DNA from: Sphingomonas citri
GTDB lineage: Bacteria > Pseudomonadota > Alphaproteobacteria > Sphingomonadales > Sphingomonadaceae
Direction of reading: 5' to 3'
Length of the DNA stretch: 64,000 bases
NCBI RefSeq assembly: GCF_019429485.1
Contig: NZ_JAHXZN010000005.1
Coordinates: forward strand, 62,001-126,000
Shown here: positions 42,442 to 50,926 of the stretch, in pieces
How positions within the stretch are numbered: position 1 is the first letter of the stretch
Layout: each line of letters starts with the position of its first letter
The notes under the pieces: model-generated
What the model was told of the DNA's origin: nothing
Seen by the model: only the letters and a program-made list of their open reading frames with translations
The model's database searches: none
Position numbers and translations under genes: made by a program

Positions 42442-42918
42442 TTAGCCGGCCTCGCCGGTCTTCGGCTGCGAGATGAATCCGACCTTCGCGAAGCCGGCCA
42501 TCTGCATGTTGTAGATCGTCCCCGCCACGCAACGCCAGTCCGTGTTGACGTCGGCACGGACATGGGCCTCGGGCAGCTCGAGGTCGGGGTTGCCCGGCCC
42601 GCCCTGCCGATCGATCTCGGCCTTCAGCTTCGCCACGGCGCGATCGAGCAGCTCCTGGTGGGTCACCGGGGTGACGCCCCAATAGACCTTGCAGGCGCCG
42701 TCCGCCGCGGTGACCGACAGCGAGACGTTCTCTGGCTTGGTCGTGGTCGGATCGAACCGGACGTTCGGGAGCGTGATGCCCTTGACCGTCTGGATGGCGA
42801 CCGGGACCGCGATCAGGAAGATGATGAGGAGCACCAGCATGACGTCCACGAGGGGCGTCGTGTTGATGTCCGACATCGGTTTTTCAGCAGCGGAGTCACC
42901 GCCAACGCTCATCGCCAT
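42442..42918 (-). CDS. exbD: ExbD-family biopolymer transport protein (first copy)
   Basis: The 158-residue product has the same pattern as its neighbour, DINTTPLVDVMLVLLIIF with the membrane Asp, but a longer periplasmic part with two cysteines. The two copies differ beyond the membrane helix, which suggests they may form a mixed dimer or act with different partners. Confidence 0.93.
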   Translation of the reverse strand: MAMSVGGDSAAEKPMSDINTTPLVDVMLVLLIIFLIAVPVAIQTVKGITLPNVRFDPTTTKPENVSLSVTAADGACKVYWGVTPVTHQELLDRAVAKLKAEIDRQGGPGNPDLELPEAHVRADVNTDWRCVAGTIYNMQMAGFAKVGFISQPKTGEAG

Positions 42919-43035
42919 GGATCAGGCTTTCCTATTCCTTCGTCCCGCCGCGTCCCGCTCCCTGACAGAGCGGTAGCGCGGCGGCCGGTGATCGGCGGAG
43001 CCGCCGCGATGGCGGCCCCGCCTGACACCCTTGCC

Positions 43036-43827
43036 TTACGAGCGGGTCTGCACGCCACCGGCCTGCCCGGCGGTCGTGGTCGCCGTCGCGGGCTTCACCG
43101 GGGCCTTCGCCGGGGTGGTGCCGAGCGACGGGCGCACCGCGCCGTTCGAGGCGAGGAAGCCGAGCACGTCGTTCGAGAAGGCCGACAGGTCCTCCGCGAT
43201 CGACTTGTTGCGGCGCTGCAGCCAGTTGTACGCGAGCACCGCGGGAACCGCGACGACCAGGCCGAGCGCGGTCATGATGAGCGCCTCACCGACCGGGCCG
43301 GCGACCTTGTCGATCGAGGGATCGCCCGACGCGCCGATCTTGATCAGCGCGCGGTAGATGCCGACCACGGTGCCGAACAGACCGATGAACGGCGCGGTCG
43401 CGCCGACGGTCGCGAGGAAGGCCAGACCACCGCCCAGCTTCGAGTTGATCGCCGACTCCGAACGGGCCAGCGAACCGTGCAGCCAGTCATGCGCCTCGAC
43501 CGGGTCGGTCAGCTTCGAGTGCTGCTCCTGCGCCGCCAGACCGTCATCGACCAGCTGCTTGTAGGCCGAGTTCTTGTCGAGCTTGGCCGAGCCCTCGCGC
43601 AGCGAGTTGCTGGTCCAGAAGTTCGAGCGCACGCGCTTCGCCTGGTTGATGATCTTCTGCTGCTCGAACAGCTTCGAGAACAGGATGTAGAACGACACCA
43701 CCGACATGATCACCAGGATGGTGAACACCGACTGCGAGATGATGCCGCCTTCCTTGAGCGCCTGCTGCAGGCCGAACTGGTTCTCGGCTGCCGCGGTCCC
43801 ACCCGCGGCGAGGATGTTGATGATCAT
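43036..43827 (-). CDS. exbB: ExbB/TolQ-family proton channel protein
   Basis: The 263-residue product has three membrane helices: residues 33-53, about 143-165 and 185-207, with LGGGLAFLATVGATAPFIGLFGTV and GEALIMTALGLVVAVPAVLAYN in the conserved MotA/TolQ/ExbB block. It forms the pentameric channel around ExbD. The extended Ala/Pro/Thr-rich tail after residue 235 is lineage-typical. Confidence 0.94.
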   Translation of the reverse strand: MIINILAAGGTAAAENQFGLQQALKEGGIISQSVFTILVIMSVVSFYILFSKLFEQQKIINQAKRVRSNFWTSNSLREGSAKLDKNSAYKQLVDDGLAAQEQHSKLTDPVEAHDWLHGSLARSESAINSKLGGGLAFLATVGATAPFIGLFGTVVGIYRALIKIGASGDPSIDKVAGPVGEALIMTALGLVVAVPAVLAYNWLQRRNKSIAEDLSAFSNDVLGFLASNGAVRPSLGTTPAKAPVKPATATTTAGQAGGVQTRS

Positions 43828-43891
43828 TCTTCGTCTTCCTTAAGCCAAAATGTTGTCGGCAGACGCATCCGCGTCGCCACGTTCACGCGGA

Positions 43892-44560
43892 TCAATTCTC
43901 CGGAAGCACCCAGCGCACCGGAAGGGTGTAGCTGGACGCGATCGGGTTGCCGGCAGCATCTTGCGCGGGCGAGAAACGCACGCGGGCCTTGGCAATACGG
44001 CAGGTCGCCTGATCGAGCGCCGAGGAGTTGCTCGACGTCGTCACCGTACAGTCGCTCACCCGGCCATCCGTGCCCACGGTCAGCTTGGCGACGACACGTC
44101 CCTGCTCGCCGGCGCGTATCGCCGAGGGCGGGTAGTTGTCGGCACCGAAGAACTGGCCGGGGTTACCCTTCAGACCGGCCGCCTTGCTGATCGGGCTCGG
44201 CGGCGCCGGCGGTGCCGGCGGTGCTGGCGGCGCGACGACCGGCGACGGCACGTAGACCGGCGGCGGAGTCGGGACCGTCGCGACCGTCACGGGCGGCGGG
44301 TTCGGGTTCTGCACGATCGGCGGCGGCGACACCACCGGCGGCGGCGTCATCGGCACGTCGGGCGGCGGGGGCGGCGGCTCGTCCGGCGGCGGGGGCGGTG
44401 GCTCCTCGACGTCGAACGTGTTCAGCTTCTCAACCTGCTTCTTGACGAAATTTGTCGCGAGGCCGGTAACGAAGGCATAGCCGAGAGCGACGTGGATCAG
44501 CGCGACGATCACCAGCGCGCCGATCTTCCCTCCGCTCATCTTCTGGTCAGAATAGGCCAT
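43892..44560 (-). CDS. tonB: TonB energy transducer protein
   Basis: The 222-residue product has an N-terminal membrane anchor (GALVIVALIHVALGYAFVTG) with the conserved His, a long Pro-rich spacer (EEPPPPPPDEPPPPPPDVP onward), and a C-terminal TonB fold with YPPSAIRAGEQGRVVAKLTV. It links the inner-membrane motor to outer-membrane receptors. It is the first gene of the operon; a 13-bp palindrome lies upstream. Confidence 0.95.
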   Translation of the reverse strand: MAYSDQKMSGGKIGALVIVALIHVALGYAFVTGLATNFVKKQVEKLNTFDVEEPPPPPPDEPPPPPPDVPMTPPPVVSPPPIVQNPNPPPVTVATVPTPPPVYVPSPVVAPPAPPAPPAPPSPISKAAGLKGNPGQFFGADNYPPSAIRAGEQGRVVAKLTVGTDGRVSDCTVTTSSNSSALDQATCRIAKARVRFSPAQDAAGNPIASSYTLPVRWVLPEN

Positions 44561-44678
44561 TCAGCAACGAAACTCCCTCATCCTGCGGCCCTTGGGTGGC
44601 CGGAGCGGATCCGGCCTGGGTTGTTAACCGTTCCGTAGCATCCCCAGGGGCAGGCCACAGACCGTCGATTCCTATCGC

Positions 44679-44691
44679 GCCCAATTTGGGC
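44679..44691. promoter_or_regulatory. Palindrome GCCCAA-T-TTGGGC upstream of tonB
   Basis: A perfect 6+1+6 inverted repeat lies 119 bases before the tonB start and about 94 before the divergent gene. It could be an operator for either. Confidence 0.35.
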
Positions 44692-44784
44692 ACGCAAACG
44701 CTTTCTCGGGCGCAACAAACGTACAAATGAACGGCGACAGATTTATTTCTGTATCGTTCAGGCAGGTTCACGTACCCAGCAGCC

Positions 44785-45690
44785 ATGATCCTACGCCAGA
44801 TTCGATCCCCGAGGCGAGCCCCCTTCGCGCTGCTCGGGATCATGCTCGCTTTTTCCTCGCTGGCGCCGGCGCCGCTCGCCGCGCAGGGGGCGCGGGCGCC
44901 CGCGACTGCACCCGTGGTGGACTATGCCTCGCTCGCCGATCTGGTGGTGCAGAGCCCGCTGATCATCGACGCGACGATTCGCTCCGCCGCCAAGATCAAG
45001 GGCGACGAGGCGGCCGGTCTCGCGCCGGGACATACGCGCTTCTACGTCGAGGCCGATGTCGGCACGCTCGTGCGCGGTACCGCCGCGATCCCGCAGCGCG
45101 TCGGCTGGGTGGTCGATGCTGCCCCGGACTGGCGGGGCCGCGCGCCCAACCTGAAGAAGCGCCGCGTGCTCGCCTTCGCACGCCCGGTCGCGGGGCGGCC
45201 CGACCAGGTCCAGCTCGTCACGCCGGGGGCGCAGCGCGACTGGAGCCCGGCGGTCGACTCGCTCGCCCGTCAGATCGCGCAGGAGGCCAGTGCGCCCGAC
45301 GCGCCGCCGATCATCACCGACATCCGCAGCGCCTTCCACGTGCCCGGCGCACTTCCTGGCGAGGGCGAGACGCAGATCTTCCTCGTCACCAAGGACAATC
45401 GCCCCGCCGCGCTGTCGATCCTGCGGCGGCCGGGCGAGCAGCCGCGCTGGTCGGTCGCGCTCACCGAGATCATCGACGATGCCGCCGCGGCGCCGCGGCG
45501 CGACACCTTGCTGTGGTACCGGCTCGCCTGCGCGCTGCCCGCGACGCTGCCGGAACGCGCCACCGCCTCGCTCGAACCGGATGATTCGGCCCAGGCCCAG
45601 GCCGATTACCGCTACGTGATCGAGCAGCTCGGTTCGTGCCGAAATGGGACGAATACGACCTCGATCAGCGGCGATGCCGCACGAGGGTGA
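44785..45690 (+). CDS. Secreted hypothetical protein
   Basis: The 301-residue product has a signal peptide (ALLGIMLAFSSLAPAPLAA) and a mature domain with alternating strands and helices (LVVQSPLIIDATIRSAAKIK, RVGWVVDAAPDW) and two Cys late in the sequence. I recall similar proteins in sphingomonads but no assigned function. It converges on folB with a 26-base overlap. Confidence 0.75.
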   Translation: MILRQIRSPRRAPFALLGIMLAFSSLAPAPLAAQGARAPATAPVVDYASLADLVVQSPLIIDATIRSAAKIKGDEAAGLAPGHTRFYVEADVGTLVRGTAAIPQRVGWVVDAAPDWRGRAPNLKKRRVLAFARPVAGRPDQVQLVTPGAQRDWSPAVDSLARQIAQEASAPDAPPIITDIRSAFHVPGALPGEGETQIFLVTKDNRPAALSILRRPGEQPRWSVALTEIIDDAAAAPRRDTLLWYRLACALPATLPERATASLEPDDSAQAQADYRYVIEQLGSCRNGTNTTSISGDAARG

Positions 45691-46039
45691 TGCCGATCGA
45701 CTCGCCCGCCTCGGCGATGGCGAGTTTGACGATCTTCACCGTGACCCGCCGAACCCGCCGGTCCTGGAGAAACAGCGTCTCGGCGATATGGTCCGCCACC
45801 GCCTCGATCAGGGTGAAGTGACCCGCCGTGGCGAGTGCGTCGGTCGCGGCATGGCGCAGGTCGAGGTAGTTCTTCGAGGCGCTCAGCGGCGTGTCGGGAG
45901 CGTAGCGCGCCGGGGCATCGAGCAGCACGTTGAGCGAGATCCGCAGCGGCTGCGGCAGGTGCGTCTCTTCCGAGTAGATGCCGGTGAGCACCTGCACCAC
46001 CAGGTCGTGAACCTCCAGCTCCAGCGTGTCGTCGTCCAT
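45665..46039 (-). CDS. folB: Dihydroneopterin aldolase
   Basis: The 124-residue product matches FolB by length and by motifs: IYSEETHLPQPLRISL near residue 22, ASKNYLDLRHAATDAL with the conserved Tyr, and TLIEAVADHIAETLF, which carries the binding-site Glu. It converts dihydroneopterin to hydroxymethyl-dihydropterin in folate synthesis. Its neighbours are unrelated to folate. Confidence 0.92.
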   Translation of the reverse strand: MDDDTLELEVHDLVVQVLTGIYSEETHLPQPLRISLNVLLDAPARYAPDTPLSASKNYLDLRHAATDALATAGHFTLIEAVADHIAETLFLQDRRVRRVTVKIVKLAIAEAGESIGITLVRHRR

Positions 46040-46253
46040 TTCTCGGGCTCCCGCACTCGGCCGCGCCGCGGCCGCTCATGCCAGCGGACGCGGGTGGACG
46101 CGGTCGCCGTGCGAGTCCAGCGCGGCGCGGGGATGGCACGATCGTGGCGATAGCAAGATCGTCGCGATTTGGGGGGATCGCGGTTGCGTTCGGGTACGGT
46201 ACCGCTAAAGCGCGCGCGCCCGGCGTTCCGGCCGGACACGGGGAAAGCATGCT

Positions 46254-46760
46254 GTGGCCGAGCTGGTGGCGATCGAGACGGTGGCAGCGGCGGCGGTCGA
46301 GTCGCTGCTCGACCGCGCCTTCGGTCCGGATCGTCACGCCCGTACCGCCTATCGGCTGCGCGCCGGCACCGCGCCGCTGCGTGAGCTGAGTTTCGCCCTC
46401 ATCGACGAGAGCGCGCTGCTCGGCACGATCCAGTGCTGGCCGGTGCGCTTCCTCGGTGACGACGGCGCCGACATACCCCTGGTGCTGGTCGGCCCCGTCG
46501 CGGTCGCCCCCGAGCGGCAGCAGGGCGGCCTCGGGCGGCGGCTGACCGCCGCCGCGCTCGCCGCCGCCGACTCGCGCGGGCTCGATCTGATGCTGATCGG
46601 CGACCCGGAATATTACGGCCGCTTCTTCGGCTTCAGCGCCGCGGCCACCGCCGACTGGCGACTGCCCGGCCCGGTCGAGCGGCATCGGCTGCTCGCGCGC
46701 GGGGCCGGGGTGCCGCAAGGCGCGGGCGAGATCGCGCCGCGCGTCACCGCCGCGGCCTGA
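46254..46760 (+). CDS. GNAT-family N-acetyltransferase
   Basis: From a GTG with a GGAAAG site the 168-residue product has the GNAT acetyl-CoA loop GPVAVAPERQQGGLGRRL near residue 80 and a following LMLIGDPEYYGRFFGF segment, typical of the YhbS-like branch. The substrate is unknown. It opens a run of plus-strand genes with little spacing. Confidence 0.88.
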   Translation: MAELVAIETVAAAAVESLLDRAFGPDRHARTAYRLRAGTAPLRELSFALIDESALLGTIQCWPVRFLGDDGADIPLVLVGPVAVAPERQQGGLGRRLTAAALAAADSRGLDLMLIGDPEYYGRFFGFSAAATADWRLPGPVERHRLLARGAGVPQGAGEIAPRVTAAA

Positions 46761-46798
46761 ACCTTTACCGCCGCCGCGGCGCGCCCTAACTGGCACGC

Positions 46799-47362
46799 AT
46801 GCCGATGGCACCCCCACCCGATTTCAGCTCCTTGTCGGTCGCCGACATCGCGCGCCTGTCCGAGACCGACCAGCTTCCCCCGGTCGAGCGCTGGAACCCG
46901 ACGCATTGCGGCGACAGTGAGATGCGCATCGCGCGCGACGGCACCTGGTACCATCAGGACAGCCCGATCACGCGCACCGCGATGGTGCGCGCGTTCAGCC
47001 GCATCCTGCGCCGTGAACCCGACGGCGCTCACGTGCTGGTCACGCCCGTCGAGAAGCTCGACATCGCGGTGGAGGACGCCGCGTTCGTCGCGGTCGAGCT
47101 CAAGGCCGAGGGAGAGGGCCGCGGCTCGACCCTCGCCTTCCGGCTCAACACCGGCGACGTGGTGACCGCCTCGGCGGACCATCCGCTGCGCTTCGTCGAG
47201 CGCGACGACGGCCCCCGCCCCTATCTGCTCGTGCGCGGCGGGCTGGAGGCGCTGGTGGCGCGACCGCTCTACTATGAGCTGGCCGAGCGCGCGCTCGCGG
47301 GCGACGACACGCCGCCGGGCGTGTGGAGTGCGGGCGCCTTCTTCCCGCTCCAGCCGCGATGA
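46799..47362 (+). CDS. DUF1285-family protein
   Basis: The 187-residue product fits DUF1285 with its start PVERWNPTHCGDSEMRI, GTWYHQDSPITRTAMVRAF and a PYLLVRGGLEAL segment. The family is widespread in alphaproteobacteria and lies, as here, next to a Nudix hydrolase and CCA transferase; its role is unknown. The stop overlaps the Nudix ATG. Confidence 0.88.
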   Translation: MPMAPPPDFSSLSVADIARLSETDQLPPVERWNPTHCGDSEMRIARDGTWYHQDSPITRTAMVRAFSRILRREPDGAHVLVTPVEKLDIAVEDAAFVAVELKAEGEGRGSTLAFRLNTGDVVTASADHPLRFVERDDGPRPYLLVRGGLEALVARPLYYELAERALAGDDTPPGVWSAGAFFPLQPR

Positions 47363-47946
47363 CGCTGGCCGAGCGGCTCGCCGTCGCGCTGGTGTCGAAC
47401 GAGGCGACCGCGCTGATCGCGGGCGATGACGGTGACCTCTCGGGCGGTGCCGCGCTGACCGAGGCGGCGGTGCTGGTCGCGGTGACCGACCGCGCGCGTC
47501 CCGGCGTGATCCTGACACAGCGGACCGAGGCCCTGCGCCGCCACGCCGGCCAGGTCGCCTTTCCCGGCGGTCGGCTCGACCCCGGCGAGGATGCGGTCAC
47601 TGCCGCGCTGCGCGAGGCCGAGGAAGAGATCGCGCTGCCGCGGGAGGCGGTGGAGGTGATCGGCCCGTCCGACCGCTATCGCACCGGCACCGGCTTCTGC
47701 GTGACGCCCGTGGTCGGCGTGGTTCCCCCCGACCTGCCGCTGGTGGCGAGCGAGGCCGAGGTGGCGGCGGTCTTTGAGGTGCCGCTCGACTTCCTGCTCG
47801 ACGCCGCGAATCACACCGCGCGCACCGCTACCTTCCAGGGCCGCGAGCGCGCCTATGTCGAGCTATTATGGGGCGAGCGCCGCATCTGGGGCGCCACTGC
47901 GGGCATGATCGTCAACCTGTCGCGGCGGCTGCGATGGGCGGCGTGA
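47359..47946 (+). CDS. CoA pyrophosphatase-type Nudix hydrolase
   Basis: From the overlapping ATG the product has 195 residues with a complete Nudix box (GGRLDPGEDAVTAALREAEE onward, Gly-x5-Glu-x7-REUxEE pattern) preceded by LTQRTEALRRHAGQVAFPGG, typical of the NudL/NUDT7 CoA-hydrolysing branch. It cleaves CoA or related pyrophosphates. Its end overlaps the CCA transferase start. Confidence 0.9.
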   Translation: MTLAERLAVALVSNEATALIAGDDGDLSGGAALTEAAVLVAVTDRARPGVILTQRTEALRRHAGQVAFPGGRLDPGEDAVTAALREAEEEIALPREAVEVIGPSDRYRTGTGFCVTPVVGVVPPDLPLVASEAEVAAVFEVPLDFLLDAANHTARTATFQGRERAYVELLWGERRIWGATAGMIVNLSRRLRWAA

Positions 47947-49130
47947 CGCTGCCGGACGCGCCGTGGCGGACCCGGCCGGGGCTCGCCGCATTGGAGCGCG
48001 CGCTGGACGCCGCGGGCGGTCACGCGCGCTATGTCGGCGGGGCGGTGCGCGACACGTTGCTGGGGCTCGACGTGGCCGACATCGACCTCGCCACCCCCTT
48101 CGTACCGGAAGAGGTGGTGCGCCGGCTCGAAGGCGCCGGGATTCGCGCGGTGCCGACCGGGATCGCGCACGGCACGATCACCGCGGTGAGCGAGGGTTCG
48201 ATCGTCGAGGTCACCACGCTGCGCCGCGACGTCGCCACCGACGGGCGCCATGCGGTCGTCGCCTTCGCCGACGACTGGCGCGAGGACGCGGCGCGGCGCG
48301 ACTTCACGATCAACGCGCTCTACGCCGACCCGGTCAGCGGCGCGGTCCACGACTATTTCGGCGGGCTCGACGATCTCGCGGCGCGGCGGGTCCGCTTCAT
48401 CGGTGACCCGCACCGGCGCATCGCCGAGGATCACCTGCGCATCCTGCGCTTCTTCCGCTTCCATGCGCGCTTCGGCGACATGATCGACGCCGAGGGGCTC
48501 GCCGCCTGCGTCGCGCGCGCCAACGACCTGATGGCATTGAGCCGCGAGCGCGTCGCCGCCGAGCTGCTCAAGCTGCTCGTCGCTCCCGGCGCGGTGGCGG
48601 TGGTGCGGCTGATGCACGAGAGCGGCATCTTCCGTCCGGTGCTGCCCGAGATCGACGGCGACGGCGTGGCGCGGCTCGCCGCATTGGCCGAGCGCGAGCG
48701 TGCCGCCGGGGTCGCGCCCGATTCGATCCGGCGGCTCGCCGCGCTGCTCCCGCCAGCCACCGCCGAGGGTGTGGGTGCGCGGCTGAAGCTCTCGAACGCC
48801 GACCGCAAGCGGCTGGTGCAGGCGAGCGCGGGCCCCGGTGACGAGGGTGCGCGCGCGCTCGGCTATCGTGTCGGCACCGCGAGCGCGCTCGACCGGCTGC
48901 TGCTCGCCGGCGAGGACTCGGCGTCGCTCAAGGACTGGACGCCCCCCGCTCTGCCGATCGGGGGCGGCGCGCTGGTGGCGCGTGGGCTGACGCGCGGGCC
49001 GGAGGTCGCGCGGGTGCTCAGGCGGGTCGAGGATCGCTGGGTCGCCGAAAACTTCCCCGATGCCGCGCGCGCCGAGGCGATCGCCGACGACGAAGTCGCT
49101 CAGGCGTTGCGCGCGACCAGGAAAGCATAG
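47934..49130 (+). CDS. CCA tRNA nucleotidyltransferase
   Basis: The 398-residue product has the class II polymerase core YVGGAVRDTLLG with DIDLATPF giving the catalytic Asp pair, RRDFTINALY, and the RNA-binding region RFHARFG. It adds or repairs the CCA end of tRNAs. The start is the ATG overlapping the Nudix end; the longer frame upstream is within that gene. It overlaps the convergent GGDEF-EAL gene by 31 bases. Confidence 0.93.
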   Translation: MGGVTLPDAPWRTRPGLAALERALDAAGGHARYVGGAVRDTLLGLDVADIDLATPFVPEEVVRRLEGAGIRAVPTGIAHGTITAVSEGSIVEVTTLRRDVATDGRHAVVAFADDWREDAARRDFTINALYADPVSGAVHDYFGGLDDLAARRVRFIGDPHRRIAEDHLRILRFFRFHARFGDMIDAEGLAACVARANDLMALSRERVAAELLKLLVAPGAVAVVRLMHESGIFRPVLPEIDGDGVARLAALAERERAAGVAPDSIRRLAALLPPATAEGVGARLKLSNADRKRLVQASAGPGDEGARALGYRVGTASALDRLLLAGEDSASLKDWTPPALPIGGGALVARGLTRGPEVARVLRRVEDRWVAENFPDAARAEAIADDEVAQALRATRKA

Positions 49131-50797
49131 GCCGCCTCGGCGTCGAGCGGGCGGGCATAAGCATAGCCCTGGCCGAAGGTGCAGCCGAGCGCGCCCAGCG
49201 TCTGCCCCAGCTCGACCGTCTCGATTCCCTCCGCCACCGTGTCCATGCCCAATGCCTTGGAGAGACCGAGGATCGCGCGAACGATGGCGAGCTGGTCGCG
49301 ATCGGTCAGCATGCCGGTGACGAAGCTGCGATCGATCTTGAGCAGGTCGATCGGGAGCGTGTGGAGCGAGGCCAGGTTCGAGAAGCCGGTGCCGAAATCG
49401 TCCATGGCGATCACGGTGCCGAGCTCCTTGAGCGCCATCAGCACGCCCGCGATCCGATCGGGGTCGGCGATGATCGCGCTCTCGGTCAGCTCGAGCTTGA
49501 GCCGTCCACCGCCGAGCCCCGCGCCGCCGAGCGCGCGCTCGACCATCCCGGGGATCGAGTCGCGCTGCAACTGGATCGGCGAGACGTTGACCGCTACCGC
49601 GGCGCCGCACTCGCCACCCCAGCGACGGTCCCAGCCGGCGAGCGTCTGCATCGCGGTGTCGACCGCCCAGCGGCCGAGCGGGATGATGAGCCCCGATTCC
49701 TCGGCCACGGGGATGAATCGCACCGGCGGCACGTTGGTGCCCTGCTCATCGGTCCAGCGCGCCAGCGCCTCGAAGCCGCTGACCTTGCCCGAGGTGAGAT
49801 CGAGGATCGGCTGATAGACGAGGTGGAGCTGCTCGTTCTCGATCGCGCGACGGAGCGCAGTCTCCATCGCGAACTCCTCGCGCGCGCTATCGAGCGCGCG
49901 GGTCTGATACGCCTCGGCGCTCTTGGTCGCCTTGGAGCGCTTCATCGCCACCTGCGCGTGACGGATCACATCCTCGGCATCGTCGGTGGCCGAGTCGCCG
50001 AAGGCGATGCCGATCGCGCACGATACGCGCAGCTCGAAGTCGCCCAGCCGGAACGGCGTCGCGAGCGCCTCGCGGATGCGACGCGCGACATGGTCGGCCT
50101 CGTGGTCGTGCTGGTCGATCGTGAGCAGCACGCCGAACTCGTCACCGCCGGTGCGCGCGAGCACGTCGCGGCTGCGCAGCGCGCCCTTGATTCGACGCGC
50201 CACCGTGATCAGCAGCTCGTCGCCGGTGAGCGAGCCGAGACAGGCGTTGAAGCGGCTGAACCGCTCCAGGTCGATCATCAGCACCGCCCAGCGGGCCGCG
50301 CCCTCCTCGATCATCGCCTCGAGCGAGTCGGTGAAGCCGCCGCGGTTGGGCAGGCCGGTGAGGCTGTCGGTCGCCATCTCGCGGCGCAGCGTCTCCTCGG
50401 TGCGCACCTCGGCGGTCTGGTCGACGAAGGAGACCACCGCGGTAGGCTCGGGCCGATCAGGGATCAGCGCGAAGCTGAGGCGATAGTGGCGCCGTTCGAC
50501 CGTCTCGCCGGTCGACCAGTTGATCTCGGCCTGGTCGTGGCCGGTGCGCAGGAACGAGGCGATCAGCGGGTCGATCGCACGTTCCTGCTGCAATCCCGCG
50601 CGCACGAAAGCGGGGTTGCTGTTCTCATAGTCGACCCGGCCGGCGCGCAGTCGGGCGATCACCAACGGGATCGGCACGAGCTCGAGCGAGCCGTTTGCCG
50701 CGGACAAGCCCAGGCCGGGTGCGACCGCGGTGCGGCCGTGCACGGCGGGAGTCGAGTCGGCCGATGCTGTCACCAGCAGGGGAGAGCGCGTTGCCAT
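49100..50797 (-). CDS. GGDEF-EAL cyclic-di-GMP turnover protein
   Basis: The 565-residue product has a PAS-like N-terminal domain (about 20-135), a GGDEF domain with intact RTGGDEFGVLL near residue 230, and an EAL domain with FEALAR, LELTES, DDFGTGFSNL and AEGIET all present. Both synthase and phosphodiesterase motifs are complete, so the protein could be bifunctional or biased by its PAS input. No membrane segment is seen. The ATG follows a GTG by one codon; either could start. Confidence 0.92.
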   Translation of the reverse strand: MATRSPLLVTASADSTPAVHGRTAVAPGLGLSAANGSLELVPIPLVIARLRAGRVDYENSNPAFVRAGLQQERAIDPLIASFLRTGHDQAEINWSTGETVERRHYRLSFALIPDRPEPTAVVSFVDQTAEVRTEETLRREMATDSLTGLPNRGGFTDSLEAMIEEGAARWAVLMIDLERFSRFNACLGSLTGDELLITVARRIKGALRSRDVLARTGGDEFGVLLTIDQHDHEADHVARRIREALATPFRLGDFELRVSCAIGIAFGDSATDDAEDVIRHAQVAMKRSKATKSAEAYQTRALDSAREEFAMETALRRAIENEQLHLVYQPILDLTSGKVSGFEALARWTDEQGTNVPPVRFIPVAEESGLIIPLGRWAVDTAMQTLAGWDRRWGGECGAAVAVNVSPIQLQRDSIPGMVERALGGAGLGGGRLKLELTESAIIADPDRIAGVLMALKELGTVIAMDDFGTGFSNLASLHTLPIDLLKIDRSFVTGMLTDRDQLAIVRAILGLSKALGMDTVAEGIETVELGQTLGALGCTFGQGYAYARPLDAEAAYAFLVARNA

Positions 50798-50926
50798 CAC
50801 GATCTGTCCTAGATCGCAACGGTTAAGGCCGGCTTACGGAAAGCAAGTTGGGCCATACCGGTTGTATTTAGCTGCCGCGCGCGAGCGTGCCGGATCGGGA
50901 CGCCTCGCCTCCGCTCGGGACTAAGG